Below are positions 44,769-55,089 of a DNA stretch of 64,000 nucleotides, piece by piece. How positions within the stretch are numbered: the stretch's first letter is position 1; every line of letters begins with the position of its first letter. The position numbers were made by a program, and so were the translations under genes. Source of the stretch: an uncultured Blautia sp. GTDB taxonomy: Bacteria; Bacillota; Clostridia; Lachnospirales; Lachnospiraceae. The notes below the pieces were generated by a model. That model ran no database searches. It was not told the DNA's origin and worked only from the letters and a program-made list of their open reading frames with translations. The stretch covers positions 1-64,000 of the forward strand of contig USDN01000003.1 of the NCBI GenBank assembly GCA_900553515.1. The letters are read 5' to 3'.

Positions 44769-47363
44769 ATGAATATCAGTAAATTTACACAGAAATCCAT
44801 ACAGGCTGTTCAGGATCTGGAAAAGATCGCCTACGAATACGGTAATCAGGAGGTAGAACAGGAGCATCTTCTGTATGCACTTCTGACGCAGGAAGACAGT
44901 CTGATCCTTAAACTCATCGAGAAGATGGAGATCAATAAGGAATATTTTATAAACACAGTAAAAAAAGCCCTGGATGCCAGAGTGAAGGTCAGCGGCGGCG
45001 ATCTGCGGTTCGGACAGTATCTGAATAAGTCGCTGGTCAGTGCAGAGGATGAGGCGAAAGCTATGGGAGACGAGTATGTTTCAGTAGAGCATCTGTTTCT
45101 GTCTCTTCTGAAGCAGCCAAGCCCCAGTATGAAAAAAATCTTCGATGAATTCGGGATCACCCGGGAAAGATTTTTACAGGCGCTTTCTACCGTAAGGGGG
45201 AATCAGAGGGTAGTCAGCGACAACCCGGAGGCAACATATGATACTTTAAATAAGTATGGAGAGGATCTGGTGGAAAAAGCCAGAAACCAGAAGCTGGATC
45301 CGGTGATCGGCCGTGATGCAGAAATCCGGAACATTGTCAGGATTCTTTCCCGTAAAACAAAAAATAACCCGGTTCTGATTGGTGAGCCAGGTGTCGGAAA
45401 GACCGCAGCTATCGAAGGACTGGCACAGAGGATTGTGGCAGGAGACGTTCCGGAGGGACTGAAAAATAAAAAGATTTTTGCTCTGGATATGGGAGCTCTT
45501 GTTGCAGGAGCCAAATACAGAGGCGAGTTCGAGGAACGTCTGAAGGCGGTTCTTGAAGAGGTGAAAAAAAGCGAAGGAAATATCATTCTCTTTATTGATG
45601 AGCTTCATCTGATCGTAGGAGCCGGTAAGACAGACGGTGCTATGGATGCAGGAAATATGCTGAAGCCTATGCTGGCAAGAGGAGAACTTCACTGTATCGG
45701 CGCTACTACTCTGGATGAATACCGCCAGTATATCGAAAAAGACGCTGCCCTGGAGCGCCGTTTCCAGCCGGTTATGGTAGATGAACCTACGGTGGAGGAT
45801 ACGATTTCCATCCTCCGTGGACTGAAAGAACGTTATGAGGTATTCCATGGAGTAAAGATCACAGACAGTGCTCTTGTGGCAGCGGCAACTCTTTCTCACA
45901 GATATATTACAGACCGATTCCTTCCGGATAAGGCCATTGACCTGGTGGATGAAGCCTGCGCGCTGATCAAGACAGAGCTGGATTCCATGCCTACCGAGCT
46001 GGATGAGCAGAGACGTAAGATCATGCAGATGGAGATCGAGGAGTCTGCCCTGAAAAAAGAAACCGATAACTTAAGTAAGGAACGACTGGCAGATCTTCAG
46101 AAGGAACTGGCAGATCTGCGGGATGTGTTTAACACACAGAAAGCACAGTGGGATAATGAGAAGCACTCTGTAGAAAAACTTCAGAAGCTTCGTGAACAGA
46201 TTGAGGATGTAAACAAGCAGATTCAGAAAGCACAGCAGAGCTATGATCTGGAAAAGGCGGCAGAGCTTCAGTATGGAGAGCTTCCAAGACTTCAGCAGCA
46301 GCTTGAGATTGAGGAACGCAATACCAGAGAAAGCGGTCATCAGCTTGTGCATGAAGCAGTGACGGATGATGAGATCGCAAGGATCATTTCCCGGTGGACG
46401 GGTATTCCGGTGACCAGACTGACTGAAGGAGAGAGAGCAAAGCTTCTTACTCTGGAGGATGAGCTTCATAAACGTGTGATCGGGCAGGATGAAGGAGTTC
46501 GTCTGGTGACAGATGCAATCCTGCGTTCCAAAGCCGGGATCAAGGATCCAAGCAAACCCATTGGTTCGTTCCTGTTCCTTGGACCTACCGGCGTGGGTAA
46601 GACGGAGCTGGCCAAGACTCTTGCAGCCACACTTTTTGATGATGAGCAGAATATGGTCCGTATTGACATGAGTGAATATATGGAGAAATATTCAGTATCC
46701 CGTCTTATCGGAGCGCCTCCGGGATATGTAGGCTATGAAGAAGGCGGTCAGCTGACAGAGGCTGTACGCCGGAAACCGTATAGTGTTGTACTTTTTGATG
46801 AAATTGAAAAAGCCCATCCGGATGTGTTCAATGTACTTCTTCAGGTACTGGATGACGGACGTATCACCGATTCTCAGGGACGTACCGTGGATTTCAAGAA
46901 CACCATTTTGATCATGACCTCTAATATTGGATCGCCATATCTTCTGGATGGAATTGACGATAATGGAGACATCAAACCAGAGGCTCAGGATATGGTCATG
47001 AACGATCTGCGGGGACACTTCCGTCCGGAGTTTTTGAACCGTCTTGATGAAATAATTATGTTTAAACCCTTGACAAAAGATAATATTGGTAACATAGTAG
47101 ACCTGATGGTGGCAGAGCTGGATAAGCGCCTGTCCGACCAGGAACTTTCTCTGACCCTGACAGAGGCTGCCAAGGCACAGGTGGTAGAGAATGGCTATGA
47201 TCCTGTATATGGCGCCCGCCCGTTGAAACGGTATCTGCAGAATTATGTGGAGACACTTGCCGCAAAGAAGATTCTTTCCGGTGATGTTCATGCAGGTGAT
47301 ATATTGGAACTGGATGTTCAGGAAGGGAAGTTTATTATCAATGTAAAGGATGGTAACAGATGA
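44769..47363 (+). CDS. clpB: ATP-dependent disaggregase ClpB
   Basis: 864 residues, normal length. Clp N-domain (about 1-145), first AAA+ domain with Walker A GEPGVGKT (205-212), coiled-coil M domain (about 395-525), second AAA+ domain with GPTGVGKTE (605-613), and C-terminal D2-small domain. The M domain and lack of a ClpP loop mark it as ClpB rather than ClpC/A. It rescues aggregated proteins with DnaK. GGGAGGAGAG precedes the ATG. The stop overlaps the next small gene. Confidence 0.96.
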   Translation: MNISKFTQKSIQAVQDLEKIAYEYGNQEVEQEHLLYALLTQEDSLILKLIEKMEINKEYFINTVKKALDARVKVSGGDLRFGQYLNKSLVSAEDEAKAMGDEYVSVEHLFLSLLKQPSPSMKKIFDEFGITRERFLQALSTVRGNQRVVSDNPEATYDTLNKYGEDLVEKARNQKLDPVIGRDAEIRNIVRILSRKTKNNPVLIGEPGVGKTAAIEGLAQRIVAGDVPEGLKNKKIFALDMGALVAGAKYRGEFEERLKAVLEEVKKSEGNIILFIDELHLIVGAGKTDGAMDAGNMLKPMLARGELHCIGATTLDEYRQYIEKDAALERRFQPVMVDEPTVEDTISILRGLKERYEVFHGVKITDSALVAAATLSHRYITDRFLPDKAIDLVDEACALIKTELDSMPTELDEQRRKIMQMEIEESALKKETDNLSKERLADLQKELADLRDVFNTQKAQWDNEKHSVEKLQKLREQIEDVNKQIQKAQQSYDLEKAAELQYGELPRLQQQLEIEERNTRESGHQLVHEAVTDDEIARIISRWTGIPVTRLTEGERAKLLTLEDELHKRVIGQDEGVRLVTDAILRSKAGIKDPSKPIGSFLFLGPTGVGKTELAKTLAATLFDDEQNMVRIDMSEYMEKYSVSRLIGAPPGYVGYEEGGQLTEAVRRKPYSVVLFDEIEKAHPDVFNVLLQVLDDGRITDSQGRTVDFKNTILIMTSNIGSPYLLDGIDDNGDIKPEAQDMVMNDLRGHFRPEFLNRLDEIIMFKPLTKDNIGNIVDLMVAELDKRLSDQELSLTLTEAAKAQVVENGYDPVYGARPLKRYLQNYVETLAAKKILSGDVHAGDILELDVQEGKFIINVKDGNR

Positions 47364-47533
47364 TACCTAAGGACCCGGTGATTTTACTGAGTTATGTAAA
47401 CACACAGCTTCGGGATTATTATGAATCCCTGGAGGCTCTCTGTACCTGCAGAGGCCTTAAGAAAAATGAACTGGTGGAAAAGCTGAAGTCGATTGATTAT
47501 GAATATGATGAGGCAACGAACCAGTTTATATAA
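47360..47533 (+). CDS. DUF4250 small protein
   Basis: 57 residues starting [19 protein letters not shown] and ending [11 protein letters not shown], matching the DUF4250 family of clostridia. Function unknown. Its ATG overlaps the clpB stop (ATGATA), so it is translated from the clpB mRNA and probably rises with heat stress. The helical second half contains CTCRG, unlike the acidic residues I remember at that place in relatives. Confidence 0.85.
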   Translation: MIPKDPVILLSYVNTQLRDYYESLEALCTCRGLKKNELVEKLKSIDYEYDEATNQFI

Positions 47534-47547
47534 GAAAAAGAAAGAAA

Positions 47548-47595
47548 AGCCAGAGAAAAAGTCCTGTGTAAAGGACAGATTTCTCTGGCTTTTTA
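47548..47595 (+). terminator. Terminator after clpB-DUF4250
   Basis: AGCCAGAGAAA pairs with TTTCTCTGGCT, with an inner GTCCT/AGGAC stem, then TTTTT. Confidence 0.85.
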
Positions 47596-47615
47596 TGAAT
47601 GCAGAGAAAAATATA

Positions 47616-47739
47616 ATTACCCGTCTAATGATTATAATGTGAAAAAAATGTGTTCAAAAGATAAAAAAAAGTGTAAAGTGCACAAAAATCACTTGCCTTT
47701 TTTGTGCAAATGAGTATTATATACAATTAGCCGACTAAT
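47616..47739 (+). promoter_or_regulatory. MarR promoter with two probable operators
   Basis: ATTACCCGTCTAAT (47616-47629) and ATTAGCCGACTAAT (47726-47739) share 12 of 14 bases. The second lies just after TATTAT (47715-47720), 16 bases behind TTGCCT (47693-47698). A TGCACAAAAA...TTTTTGTGCA inverted repeat frames the -35. Confidence 0.6.
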
Positions 47740-47755
47740 TAAAAAGGAGGTAAAA

Positions 47756-48244
47756 ATGGAACCAGTAAAAGAATCAGAGGAAATAGGATTTCAGGACTTG
47801 TTCGTACAGCTGAACAGGGCATATGCATCGAAATGCTTTCGCCAGATGTCTGCATTGGGGATCCATCCCGGTCAGATTCCTTTTATCATGCTTTTGTCCC
47901 AGCATGAGGATATGAGCCAGAAGGAAATCGCGGAGGAGCTTCAGGTGAAGCCGCCCACGGTCAATGTCATGGTGCAGCGTATGGAAAAAGCCGGGATTAT
48001 CGGACGGAAGCACGATCCGGATGACCAGAGAGTAACCAGGGTTTTTCTTACAGAAAAAGGTCAGAAGATGAAGGCTCTTGCTGCCAGACAGGTAGAAAAA
48101 AATGAAATCTATGTGCAGAAGGGATTTACTGATACGGAAAAATGTCTGTTTCGACGTTTCATGGAGCAGATCATTGAGAATATTTACAGTATCCCGGAGA
48201 ATGCCGAGGAGAAAATTATGGGAAAAGGAGAGTCGGACAATTGA
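47756..48244 (+). CDS. MarR-family regulator
   Basis: 162 residues. Winged helix with MSQKEIAEELQVKPPTVNVM and the wing DPDDQRVTRVFLTEKG. Likely a drug-sensing repressor of the ABC exporter operon it begins. Its stop overlaps the TTG of the next gene. AAGGAGG before the ATG is strong. Confidence 0.9.
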   Translation: MEPVKESEEIGFQDLFVQLNRAYASKCFRQMSALGIHPGQIPFIMLLSQHEDMSQKEIAEELQVKPPTVNVMVQRMEKAGIIGRKHDPDDQRVTRVFLTEKGQKMKALAARQVEKNEIYVQKGFTDTEKCLFRRFMEQIIENIYSIPENAEEKIMGKGESDN

Positions 48245-50409
48245 TCAAGTTAATGAAATATCTGAAAAGATCAGCCGGATATGTGGTGCTGATTATTGCC
48301 CTGCTGTTTTTGCAGGCATATTGTGATCTGTCTTTGCCGGATTATACTTCCAGGATCGTGAATGTGGGGATCCAGCAGAAAGGTATTGAAGACGGTGTGC
48401 CGGAGAAGCTTCGGAAATCATCTATGGATAGTCTGAAGCTGTTTATGAGCGAGGAAGATGCTTCTGAAATAGAGGAAGCCTACACAGAGGAGGGAGATAC
48501 TTACATCCTCCGCAAAGATATGGACAGGGAAACCAGAGAAGAACTGAATGAAAGCTTTGGAAAGCCTATGCTGATTCTTATGGGTATTACTGCAGGTGGT
48601 GAGGAATCAGAAAAGATGCTGGCAGAAATGGGTATTCCAGAAGGCGCTGATCCGATTCAGGCTATTGCAGCTATGCCGGAAGAGGCAAAAGTACAAATGA
48701 CCGAAGCTATGGAAGAAAAATTTTCAGAAATGCCGGATTCCATCATTACTCAGGCAGCAGTTTCCTATGTGCAGATGGAGTATAAAGCCATGGGAGAGGA
48801 TATCGACGAAATTCAGATGAGCTATATCGGGAAGGCAGGTCTGAAGATGATCCTGATGGCGCTTCTGATCATGGCGGCCTCCATCTCTGTTGTATTTCTT
48901 TCTGCAAAAGTGGCAGCCAGCCTTGGACATGATATCAGAGGGGATGTATACAGGAAGGTCATTGGATTTTCCAGCAATGAATATAATAAATTTTCCACAG
49001 CGTCTCTGATTACAAGAAGTACCAACGATGTGCAGCAGGTTCAGCAGACAATGGCTATGATGTTCCGGATCGTACTGTATGCACCGATCATTGGTATCGG
49101 AGGTGTTCTCCGTGTTCTGGATACGGATTCTTCCATGACCTGGATCCTTGGTGTGGGTGTAGTTCTGATCCTTGTTCTGATCGGGCTTCTTTTTTCCATT
49201 GCCATGCCGAAGTTTACAAAACTTCAGGTGCTGATTGACAGGCTGAACCTTGTTACCCGTGAGATACTTACGGGAATTCCGGTGATCCGTGCTTTCAGCC
49301 GGGAAAAACATGAGGAAGAACGATTTGAGGATGCAAACCGCATCCTGACAAAAACCAATCTGTTTGTGAACCGGTGTATGACCTTTATGATGCCTTCTAT
49401 GATGCTGATCATGAATGGGATTTCTGTTCTGATCGTATATAATGGTTCTCATGCAGTAGACGCTGGAAATATGCAGGTGGGGGATATGATGGCATTTATT
49501 CAGTATGCTATGCAGATCATTATGGCATTTCTGATGATCACAGCAATGTCTATTATGCTTCCCAGAGCCAATGTAGCGGCTCTTCGTATTGTGGAGATCC
49601 TGGAGACAGAAAATTCTCTGGAAGATCCGCAGGATCCGCTCCAGCCCGCTGCAGACCTGGCAGGAACAGTGGAATTTGATCGTGTATCCTTTGCTTATCC
49701 GGATGCAGGAGAAAATGTGCTGACAGATATCAGCTTTAAGCTTCAGAAGGGACAGACCCTTGCTGTGATCGGAAGCACCGGAAGCGGAAAAAGTACTCTG
49801 ATTAATCTGATCCCCAGATTTTATGATGTGACAGAGGGGCACGTCAGAGTAGATGGTATAGATGTCAGAGAAATGACTCAGAAAAATTTAAGAGACCGTA
49901 TAGGCTATGTTCCCCAGAAAGGTGTTCTTTTTTCCGGAACTATTGATTCCAATATCCGGTATGGAAAGACGGATATTTCCCAGGAACAGGTAAAAGAGGC
50001 GGCGGAAGTTGCCCAGGCACGGGATTTTATTGAAGAAAAGCCCCATGGATATGACTCCCCTGTATCTCAGGGAGGTACTAATGTATCTGGAGGACAGAAG
50101 CAGAGACTTTCCATTGCAAGGGCTATCGCAAGGGATCCGGAGATATTTATCTTTGACGACAGCTTTTCCGCTCTTGATTTTAAGACGGATAAAACTCTGA
50201 GACAGGCATTGAAGGAACATACCGAAAATGCGACTACCATTATCGTGGCGCAGCGTATCAGTACCATTCTGGGGGCAGATCAGATCCTTGTACTGGATGA
50301 GGGAAGGATGGCAGGCCTCGGAACCCACAGAGAACTGATGAAAAACTGTGAGGTATACCGTCAGATCGCCATGTCGCAGCTATCAGAGGAGGAACTGGCA
50401 AATGAGTGA
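48241..50409 (+). CDS. Heterodimeric ABC exporter, subunit 1 (degenerate site)
   Basis: 722 residues, longer than usual. After membrane segment 1 (about 10-30) comes a roughly 170-residue acidic extracellular region (30-200) before segment 2. The nucleotide domain has Walker A GSTGSGKST, the canonical signature VSGGQKQR and Walker B FIFDDSFSALD. The catalytic Glu is replaced by Asp. Subunit 2 has the opposite set, so the pair forms one active and one degenerate ATP site, as in BmrCD or TM287/288-type multidrug exporters. Start TTG 48241, GGAGAG 9 bases before. Confidence 0.9.
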   Translation: MIKLMKYLKRSAGYVVLIIALLFLQAYCDLSLPDYTSRIVNVGIQQKGIEDGVPEKLRKSSMDSLKLFMSEEDASEIEEAYTEEGDTYILRKDMDRETREELNESFGKPMLILMGITAGGEESEKMLAEMGIPEGADPIQAIAAMPEEAKVQMTEAMEEKFSEMPDSIITQAAVSYVQMEYKAMGEDIDEIQMSYIGKAGLKMILMALLIMAASISVVFLSAKVAASLGHDIRGDVYRKVIGFSSNEYNKFSTASLITRSTNDVQQVQQTMAMMFRIVLYAPIIGIGGVLRVLDTDSSMTWILGVGVVLILVLIGLLFSIAMPKFTKLQVLIDRLNLVTREILTGIPVIRAFSREKHEEERFEDANRILTKTNLFVNRCMTFMMPSMMLIMNGISVLIVYNGSHAVDAGNMQVGDMMAFIQYAMQIIMAFLMITAMSIMLPRANVAALRIVEILETENSLEDPQDPLQPAADLAGTVEFDRVSFAYPDAGENVLTDISFKLQKGQTLAVIGSTGSGKSTLINLIPRFYDVTEGHVRVDGIDVREMTQKNLRDRIGYVPQKGVLFSGTIDSNIRYGKTDISQEQVKEAAEVAQARDFIEEKPHGYDSPVSQGGTNVSGGQKQRLSIARAIARDPEIFIFDDSFSALDFKTDKTLRQALKEHTENATTIIVAQRISTILGADQILVLDEGRMAGLGTHRELMKNCEVYRQIAMSQLSEEELANE

Positions 50410-52261
50410 AAATAGAAGAGGCCGTATGGGGGGACCCATGGGTCATGGAAGAGGAATGCATGGAGGAGAAAAAGCCAAAGACTTTAAAGGTTCTATGGCA
50501 AGGATTCTTCGTTATATGGGAAGATATAAATTCCGTTTTATCCTGATGTTCTTTTTTGCAGTGGCAGGAACGATATTTAATATCTGGGGACCTAAGATCC
50601 TTGGAAAAGCCACCACAGAACTGTTTTCCGGTCTTGTGGCAAAGGTAAACGGCACAGGCGGCATTGATTTTGAAAAAATCGGGATGATTCTTTTAAGTGT
50701 TATGGCACTGTATCTGGTAAGTTCCTGTTTCTCTTTTATCCAGGGATTTGTCATGACCGGGATCTCCAACGATGTGACTTATAATCTGAGAAAAGATATT
50801 TCCAGAAAGATCAACCGTCTTCCTCTGAATTATTTTGAGAGCAGAACAAATGGAGAGATTCTTTCCAGAGTTACCAATGATGTGGATACTCTGCAGATGA
50901 GCCTGAACCAGAGTATGACCCAGCTGATCACTTCTGTGACGACTTTGATCGGTGTTCTGTTCATGATGTTGTCTATCAATGTGTGGATGACGATGGCAGC
51001 CCTTTTGATCCTGCCGGTTTCCATGGTGATCATTAATTTTGTGATGAAACATTCCCAGAAATATTTCCGGGATCAGCAGAGTTATCTTGGAAAAGTAAAC
51101 GGACAGATCGAGGAAAATTACGGCGGACATAATGTAGTCAAGGTGTTCAGCAAGGAACAGGATGTAGTAAGGGAATTTGAAGAAGATAACAAAAAGCTTT
51201 ATGAGTCAGCATGGAAATCCCAGTTCTTTTCCGGAATGATGATGCCTGTCATGCAGTTTGTAGGTAATCTGGGCTATGTGATGGTTGCCTTTCTGGGAGG
51301 CGTATTTACCATTAAAGGAAGTATTGAAGTTGGGGATATCCAGTCCTTCTTCCAGTATATCAGGAACTTTACCCAGCCGATCCAGCAGATCGCTCAGGTA
51401 ACCAACCTTCTGCAGTCTTCTGCAGCAGCTTCCGAGCGGGTGTTTGAATTTCTGGATGAGCCGGAAGAAGAGCAGAAAGCAGAAAATGCGGTTTCCGTTG
51501 AGAATCTTTCCGGTGAGGTACAGTTTGACCATGTTTCTTTCGGATATGATCCGGAGAAGATCATCATCCATGATTTTTCAGCAAAGGTGAAAGATGGTCA
51601 GAAGATTGCCATTGTAGGACCTACTGGCGCTGGAAAGACTACAATGGTGAAGCTGCTTATGAGATTTTATGACGTAAACAGCGGGCAGATCCGGGTGGAT
51701 GGTCATGATATCAAAGATTTTAACAGAAGTGAGCTTCGGGAGATGTTTGGTATGGTGCTTCAGGATACATGGCTTTTTTCCGGAACGATTATGGAAAATA
51801 TCCGTTACGGAAGGCTGGATGCCACAGATAAAGAAGTTATCGCAGCAGCAAAGGCGGCTCATATCCATAACTTTATCATGCAGCAGCCCGGCGGTTATCA
51901 GATGGTGCTGGATGAAGAAACCAGTAATATCTCACAGGGTCAGAAACAGCTTCTTACCATTGCCAGAGCTATTCTTGCAGATAATAAGATACTGATCCTG
52001 GATGAGGCAACCTCTTCGGTAGATACCCGAACGGAAATGCGGATCCAGAAAGCAATGAACAATCTGATGAAAGGAAGGACCAGCTTTGTGATCGCTCATC
52101 GTCTTTCCACTATTAAGGATGCAGATCTGATCCTGGTAATGAAGGATGGAGATATCATCGAACAGGGAAATCATAAGGAACTTCTGGAAAAAGGCGGTTT
52201 TTATGCAGAACTGTATAACAGCCAGTTTGAAAACAGCGGAAAAGACCAGATGTGTTCCTGA
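50402..52261 (+). CDS. Heterodimeric ABC exporter, subunit 2 (catalytic site)
   Basis: About 619 residues. A Gly/Arg/Met-rich N-terminal tail (RRGRMGGPMGHGRGMHGG) precedes six membrane segments. Walker A is GPTGAGKTT and Walker B ILILDEATSSVD with the catalytic Glu, but the signature is ISQGQKQ instead of LSGGQ. This complements subunit 1. ATG 50402 overlaps the stop of subunit 1. Substrates are probably drugs or hydrophobic peptides; this is inferred from the MarR context. Confidence 0.9.
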   Translation: MSENRRGRMGGPMGHGRGMHGGEKAKDFKGSMARILRYMGRYKFRFILMFFFAVAGTIFNIWGPKILGKATTELFSGLVAKVNGTGGIDFEKIGMILLSVMALYLVSSCFSFIQGFVMTGISNDVTYNLRKDISRKINRLPLNYFESRTNGEILSRVTNDVDTLQMSLNQSMTQLITSVTTLIGVLFMMLSINVWMTMAALLILPVSMVIINFVMKHSQKYFRDQQSYLGKVNGQIEENYGGHNVVKVFSKEQDVVREFEEDNKKLYESAWKSQFFSGMMMPVMQFVGNLGYVMVAFLGGVFTIKGSIEVGDIQSFFQYIRNFTQPIQQIAQVTNLLQSSAAASERVFEFLDEPEEEQKAENAVSVENLSGEVQFDHVSFGYDPEKIIIHDFSAKVKDGQKIAIVGPTGAGKTTMVKLLMRFYDVNSGQIRVDGHDIKDFNRSELREMFGMVLQDTWLFSGTIMENIRYGRLDATDKEVIAAAKAAHIHNFIMQQPGGYQMVLDEETSNISQGQKQLLTIARAILADNKILILDEATSSVDTRTEMRIQKAMNNLMKGRTSFVIAHRLSTIKDADLILVMKDGDIIEQGNHKELLEKGGFYAELYNSQFENSGKDQMCS

Positions 52262-52283
52262 AAAGAACAAAGCGGAGTGTTTT

Positions 52284-52331
52284 TATGCAATAGGAAAATC
52301 AGTACAAAATATACTGCTTTCCTATTGCATA
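52284..52331. repeat. Perfect 14-bp inverted repeat
   Basis: TATGCAATAGGAAA and its exact complement flank a 20-base centre that has its own CAGTA/TACTG stem. No T-tail. Possibly an interspersed palindromic element. Confidence 0.5.
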
Positions 52332-52333
52332 GG

Positions 52334-52378
52334 AAGAGAGCAGCCGGTGACAGAAACCTTGTCATCTGCTGCTCTTTT
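52334..52378 (+). terminator. Terminator after the ABC exporter operon
   Basis: GAGCAGC (52338-52344) with GCTGCTC (52368-52374), inner GGTGAC/GTCATC stem, then TTTT. Confidence 0.7.
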
Positions 52379-52515
52379 GGATATAATGAAAGTTATCTGC
52401 ATGTAAAATACTGTAAAAATACTCTTTCGGGGGATTGTATATTACAGCTTGATCCGGAGTTTCGTGTATGATAAAAATGATACCAGAAAAAATCCAGTAT
52501 AAAGGAGGATTTAAT

Positions 52516-52836
52516 ATGATCGTAACCACAACAAATTCCATAGAAGGAAAAAGAATTACAGAATACAAAGGGATTGTGTTTGGTGAAGTCGTCAGCGGCG
52601 TAAACGTGCTGAAAGATTTTACCGCAGGAGTCAGAAACTTTTTTGGAGGAAGATCAGCCGGTTATGAGGAAGAGCTTCAGAATGCCAGAGAAGAAGCTAT
52701 CCGTGAAATGGAAGAAAGGGCAGCGGGACGGGGTGCCAATGCAGTGATTGGTGTGGACGTAGACTATGAAGTTCTGGGAAGTGATAATGGAATGCTCATG
52801 GTAACTGTCAGCGGTACAGCTGTTGTGGTCTCATAA
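52516..52836 (+). CDS. YbjQ/UPF0145 family protein
   Basis: About 106 residues. Family stretches [35 protein letters not shown] and the Gly-rich [11 protein letters not shown] are present. The fold forms pentamers; function unknown, with suspected heavy-metal or stress links. AAAGGAGG supports ATG 52516. The HelD-like gene begins 4 bases after the stop. Confidence 0.88.
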   Translation: MIVTTTNSIEGKRITEYKGIVFGEVVSGVNVLKDFTAGVRNFFGGRSAGYEEELQNAREEAIREMEERAAGRGANAVIGVDVDYEVLGSDNGMLMVTVSGTAVVVS

Positions 52837-52840
52837 TTCG

Positions 52841-54895
52841 ATGTCCGCAGAAAAGACAGGACAGGAATATCTGGATCAGGTGATCTCCTGCCTCCGCAAA
52901 AGACTGGAGGAGGTAAACGCTTCTATTGAAGCAGGAGCCAGGGAGATCGAAGACATGCACGAATATTATTGGGAAAATTATACTGAGATGGATCAGTACG
53001 GATATGAGGAATTTGATAATCGGCAGGCGCTTCTGGCACAGGTGAATGCAAACCAGGAGCAGCTTCTTCTTCGCAAAAGATTTCGGAATATGCTGGATTC
53101 TCCCTTTTTTGGAAGGGTGGATTTTATCTACGAAGGGGATGAGGAACCGGAACAGTTCTATATCGGTATTGGTAATCTGGCAGAGAGGGCAGGAGGACGC
53201 CCTCTGGTCAATGACTGGAGAGCGCCTGTCAGCGGGCTGTTTTATGATTATGACAAAGGACCGGCATCTTACGAAGCGCCTATGGGAACGCTTACCGGAG
53301 AGATAAGCTCCAAGTGGCAATATAAGATCCGCCGTGGAGAAATGGTCTATGAATTTGAAAGTGATATCAAGATCGATGACGATATCCTGAAAGCAGAGCT
53401 TGGAAGCAGCGGTGAAATCCAGCTGAAAAATATCATCCGCACCATTCAGAAGGAGCAGAACGCCATTATTCGAAACACAGAAGATCGGATTATGGCGATC
53501 CAGGGTACAGCTGGAAGCGGAAAGACCTCTGTGGCTCTTCACAGGATCGCCTATCTTCTTTATCATGACAGGAAGAACCTGAAATCTTCCAATATTCTGA
53601 TCCTTTCACCCAACAGTGTGTTTGCTGATTATATTTCCCATATCCTGCCTGAACTTGGAGAAGAAAATATCCGGGAAATGAGTTTTGATCTCTTTGCCTA
53701 CCGGGATCTTCAGGATATTGCAGCTGACTGTGAGGACAAGTATGACCAGATCGAGAAGACAGTGAAGAATCCATCCACCTGGAAGCAGTACAGAGAAAAA
53801 CAGTCTCTGGAGTTTGCATCCCTCCTGGACGGGTTTATGCTGGAACTGGAGGATGAGCTGATGAACTTCCGGGATGTGGAGTATAAAGGCTGTGTGATGA
53901 CAGAATCTGAGATCATCCGGCTGTTTTATGACAGATTTCCGGATATTCCCCTTTTATCCAGAATGGAAGCTATTTCGGAATATTTTATCGATCAGGTGGA
54001 AACACTACGTGACAGAGATCTTTCTGAAGAGGAAAGAGAAGAGATCACGGATAAATTTATGAAAATGTACAGTACCAGAGACTGTTATGTGCTTTACAGC
54101 CGTTTTCTGGACAGAAAGGGTTATCAGCCATTGCCGAAACGCCCTGTGGAAAAACGTGCTCTTAAATATGAGGATGTTTATCCTCTTCTTTATCTGAAAC
54201 ATCATTTGATCCGGTGCAGGACGCACAGTGAGATCCGTCATCTGGTGGTAGATGAGATGCAGGATTATTCCTGGATTCAGTATCTTCTTTTGCAGAAGCT
54301 TTTTCCATGCAGGATGACGATTTTGGGAGATAAAGCTCAGACCATGGAGGAAGAGCAGCAGGATGTGATGAAATTCCTGCCGAAGATTTTTGGAAGGAAT
54401 ATCCGAAAGATCTATATGAACAGAAGCTACCGCAATACGGTGGAGATCGCAGAATATGCCAACCGACTGACAGGAATTACAGATATGGAGCTGTTTGAAC
54501 GTCACGGAGCGCCTGTTCAGGAGGAAAGCTTTGCATCTCAGGAGGAAGCTCTGGATGCTGTTCTTGAAGGCTGGCTGGAGGCAGAAGATCGTCTGGAGAC
54601 GGCGGCTGTGATATTGATGACAGAAAAAGAGGCAGAGGAAGCTTCTATGTATCTGAAGAAACGTCTGGAGGAACTGTCTCCCGAGAAAGAAGACAGACTG
54701 TCGTATCTTGACAGGAACAGCGGCAGATTCCAGAAGGGACTGACTGTCACGACCTTTTATCTTGCAAAGGGATTGGAATTCGACAGAGTTTATGGTGTTT
54801 TTACAGGAAAAGACCAGACTCCCTTAAAGACACAGGCGGAATATATTACTGCAACAAGAGCGCTCCATGAGTTGTTTATGTACAGGATCTGTTAA
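52841..54895 (+). CDS. HelD-like UvrD-family helicase
   Basis: About 684 residues. An N-terminal coiled coil (1-80) resembles the HelD arm that enters RNA polymerase, then a UvrD-like helicase core with Walker A GTAGSGKTS (222-230), LVVDEMQDYSW, and C-terminal TTFYLAKGLEFDRV. HelD recycles stalled RNA polymerase in Firmicutes. The start ATG 52841 lies 4 bases after the UPF0145 stop with no good ribosome site, suggesting coupled translation. Confidence 0.88.
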   Translation: MSAEKTGQEYLDQVISCLRKRLEEVNASIEAGAREIEDMHEYYWENYTEMDQYGYEEFDNRQALLAQVNANQEQLLLRKRFRNMLDSPFFGRVDFIYEGDEEPEQFYIGIGNLAERAGGRPLVNDWRAPVSGLFYDYDKGPASYEAPMGTLTGEISSKWQYKIRRGEMVYEFESDIKIDDDILKAELGSSGEIQLKNIIRTIQKEQNAIIRNTEDRIMAIQGTAGSGKTSVALHRIAYLLYHDRKNLKSSNILILSPNSVFADYISHILPELGEENIREMSFDLFAYRDLQDIAADCEDKYDQIEKTVKNPSTWKQYREKQSLEFASLLDGFMLELEDELMNFRDVEYKGCVMTESEIIRLFYDRFPDIPLLSRMEAISEYFIDQVETLRDRDLSEEEREEITDKFMKMYSTRDCYVLYSRFLDRKGYQPLPKRPVEKRALKYEDVYPLLYLKHHLIRCRTHSEIRHLVVDEMQDYSWIQYLLLQKLFPCRMTILGDKAQTMEEEQQDVMKFLPKIFGRNIRKIYMNRSYRNTVEIAEYANRLTGITDMELFERHGAPVQEESFASQEEALDAVLEGWLEAEDRLETAAVILMTEKEAEEASMYLKKRLEELSPEKEDRLSYLDRNSGRFQKGLTVTTFYLAKGLEFDRVYGVFTGKDQTPLKTQAEYITATRALHELFMYRIC

Positions 54896-55015
54896 TGGGA
54901 ACAGAACGCAGAAACTGCTGTCAGGATACAGCAGACGACAGGATTTAAAACAGAAAATATGACAGAAGTTTATATTTTCTTCATAGGATTTTCACATTGC
55001 GGCACGGAAAATTTA

Positions 55016-55044
55016 TTGACAGGCATGTAATAAAATTGTAAAAT
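55016..55044 (+). promoter_or_regulatory. Promoter of the lipoprotein gene
   Basis: TTGACA (55016-55021), 17-base spacer, TAAAAT (55039-55044). In the gap before it, a CTGCTGT/ACAGCAG hairpin at 54917-54936 lacks a T-tail. Confidence 0.65.
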
Positions 55045-55089
55045 ATGGTACAAAGACTTCAATTATGATTCGTATTTAAGGAGGATATC

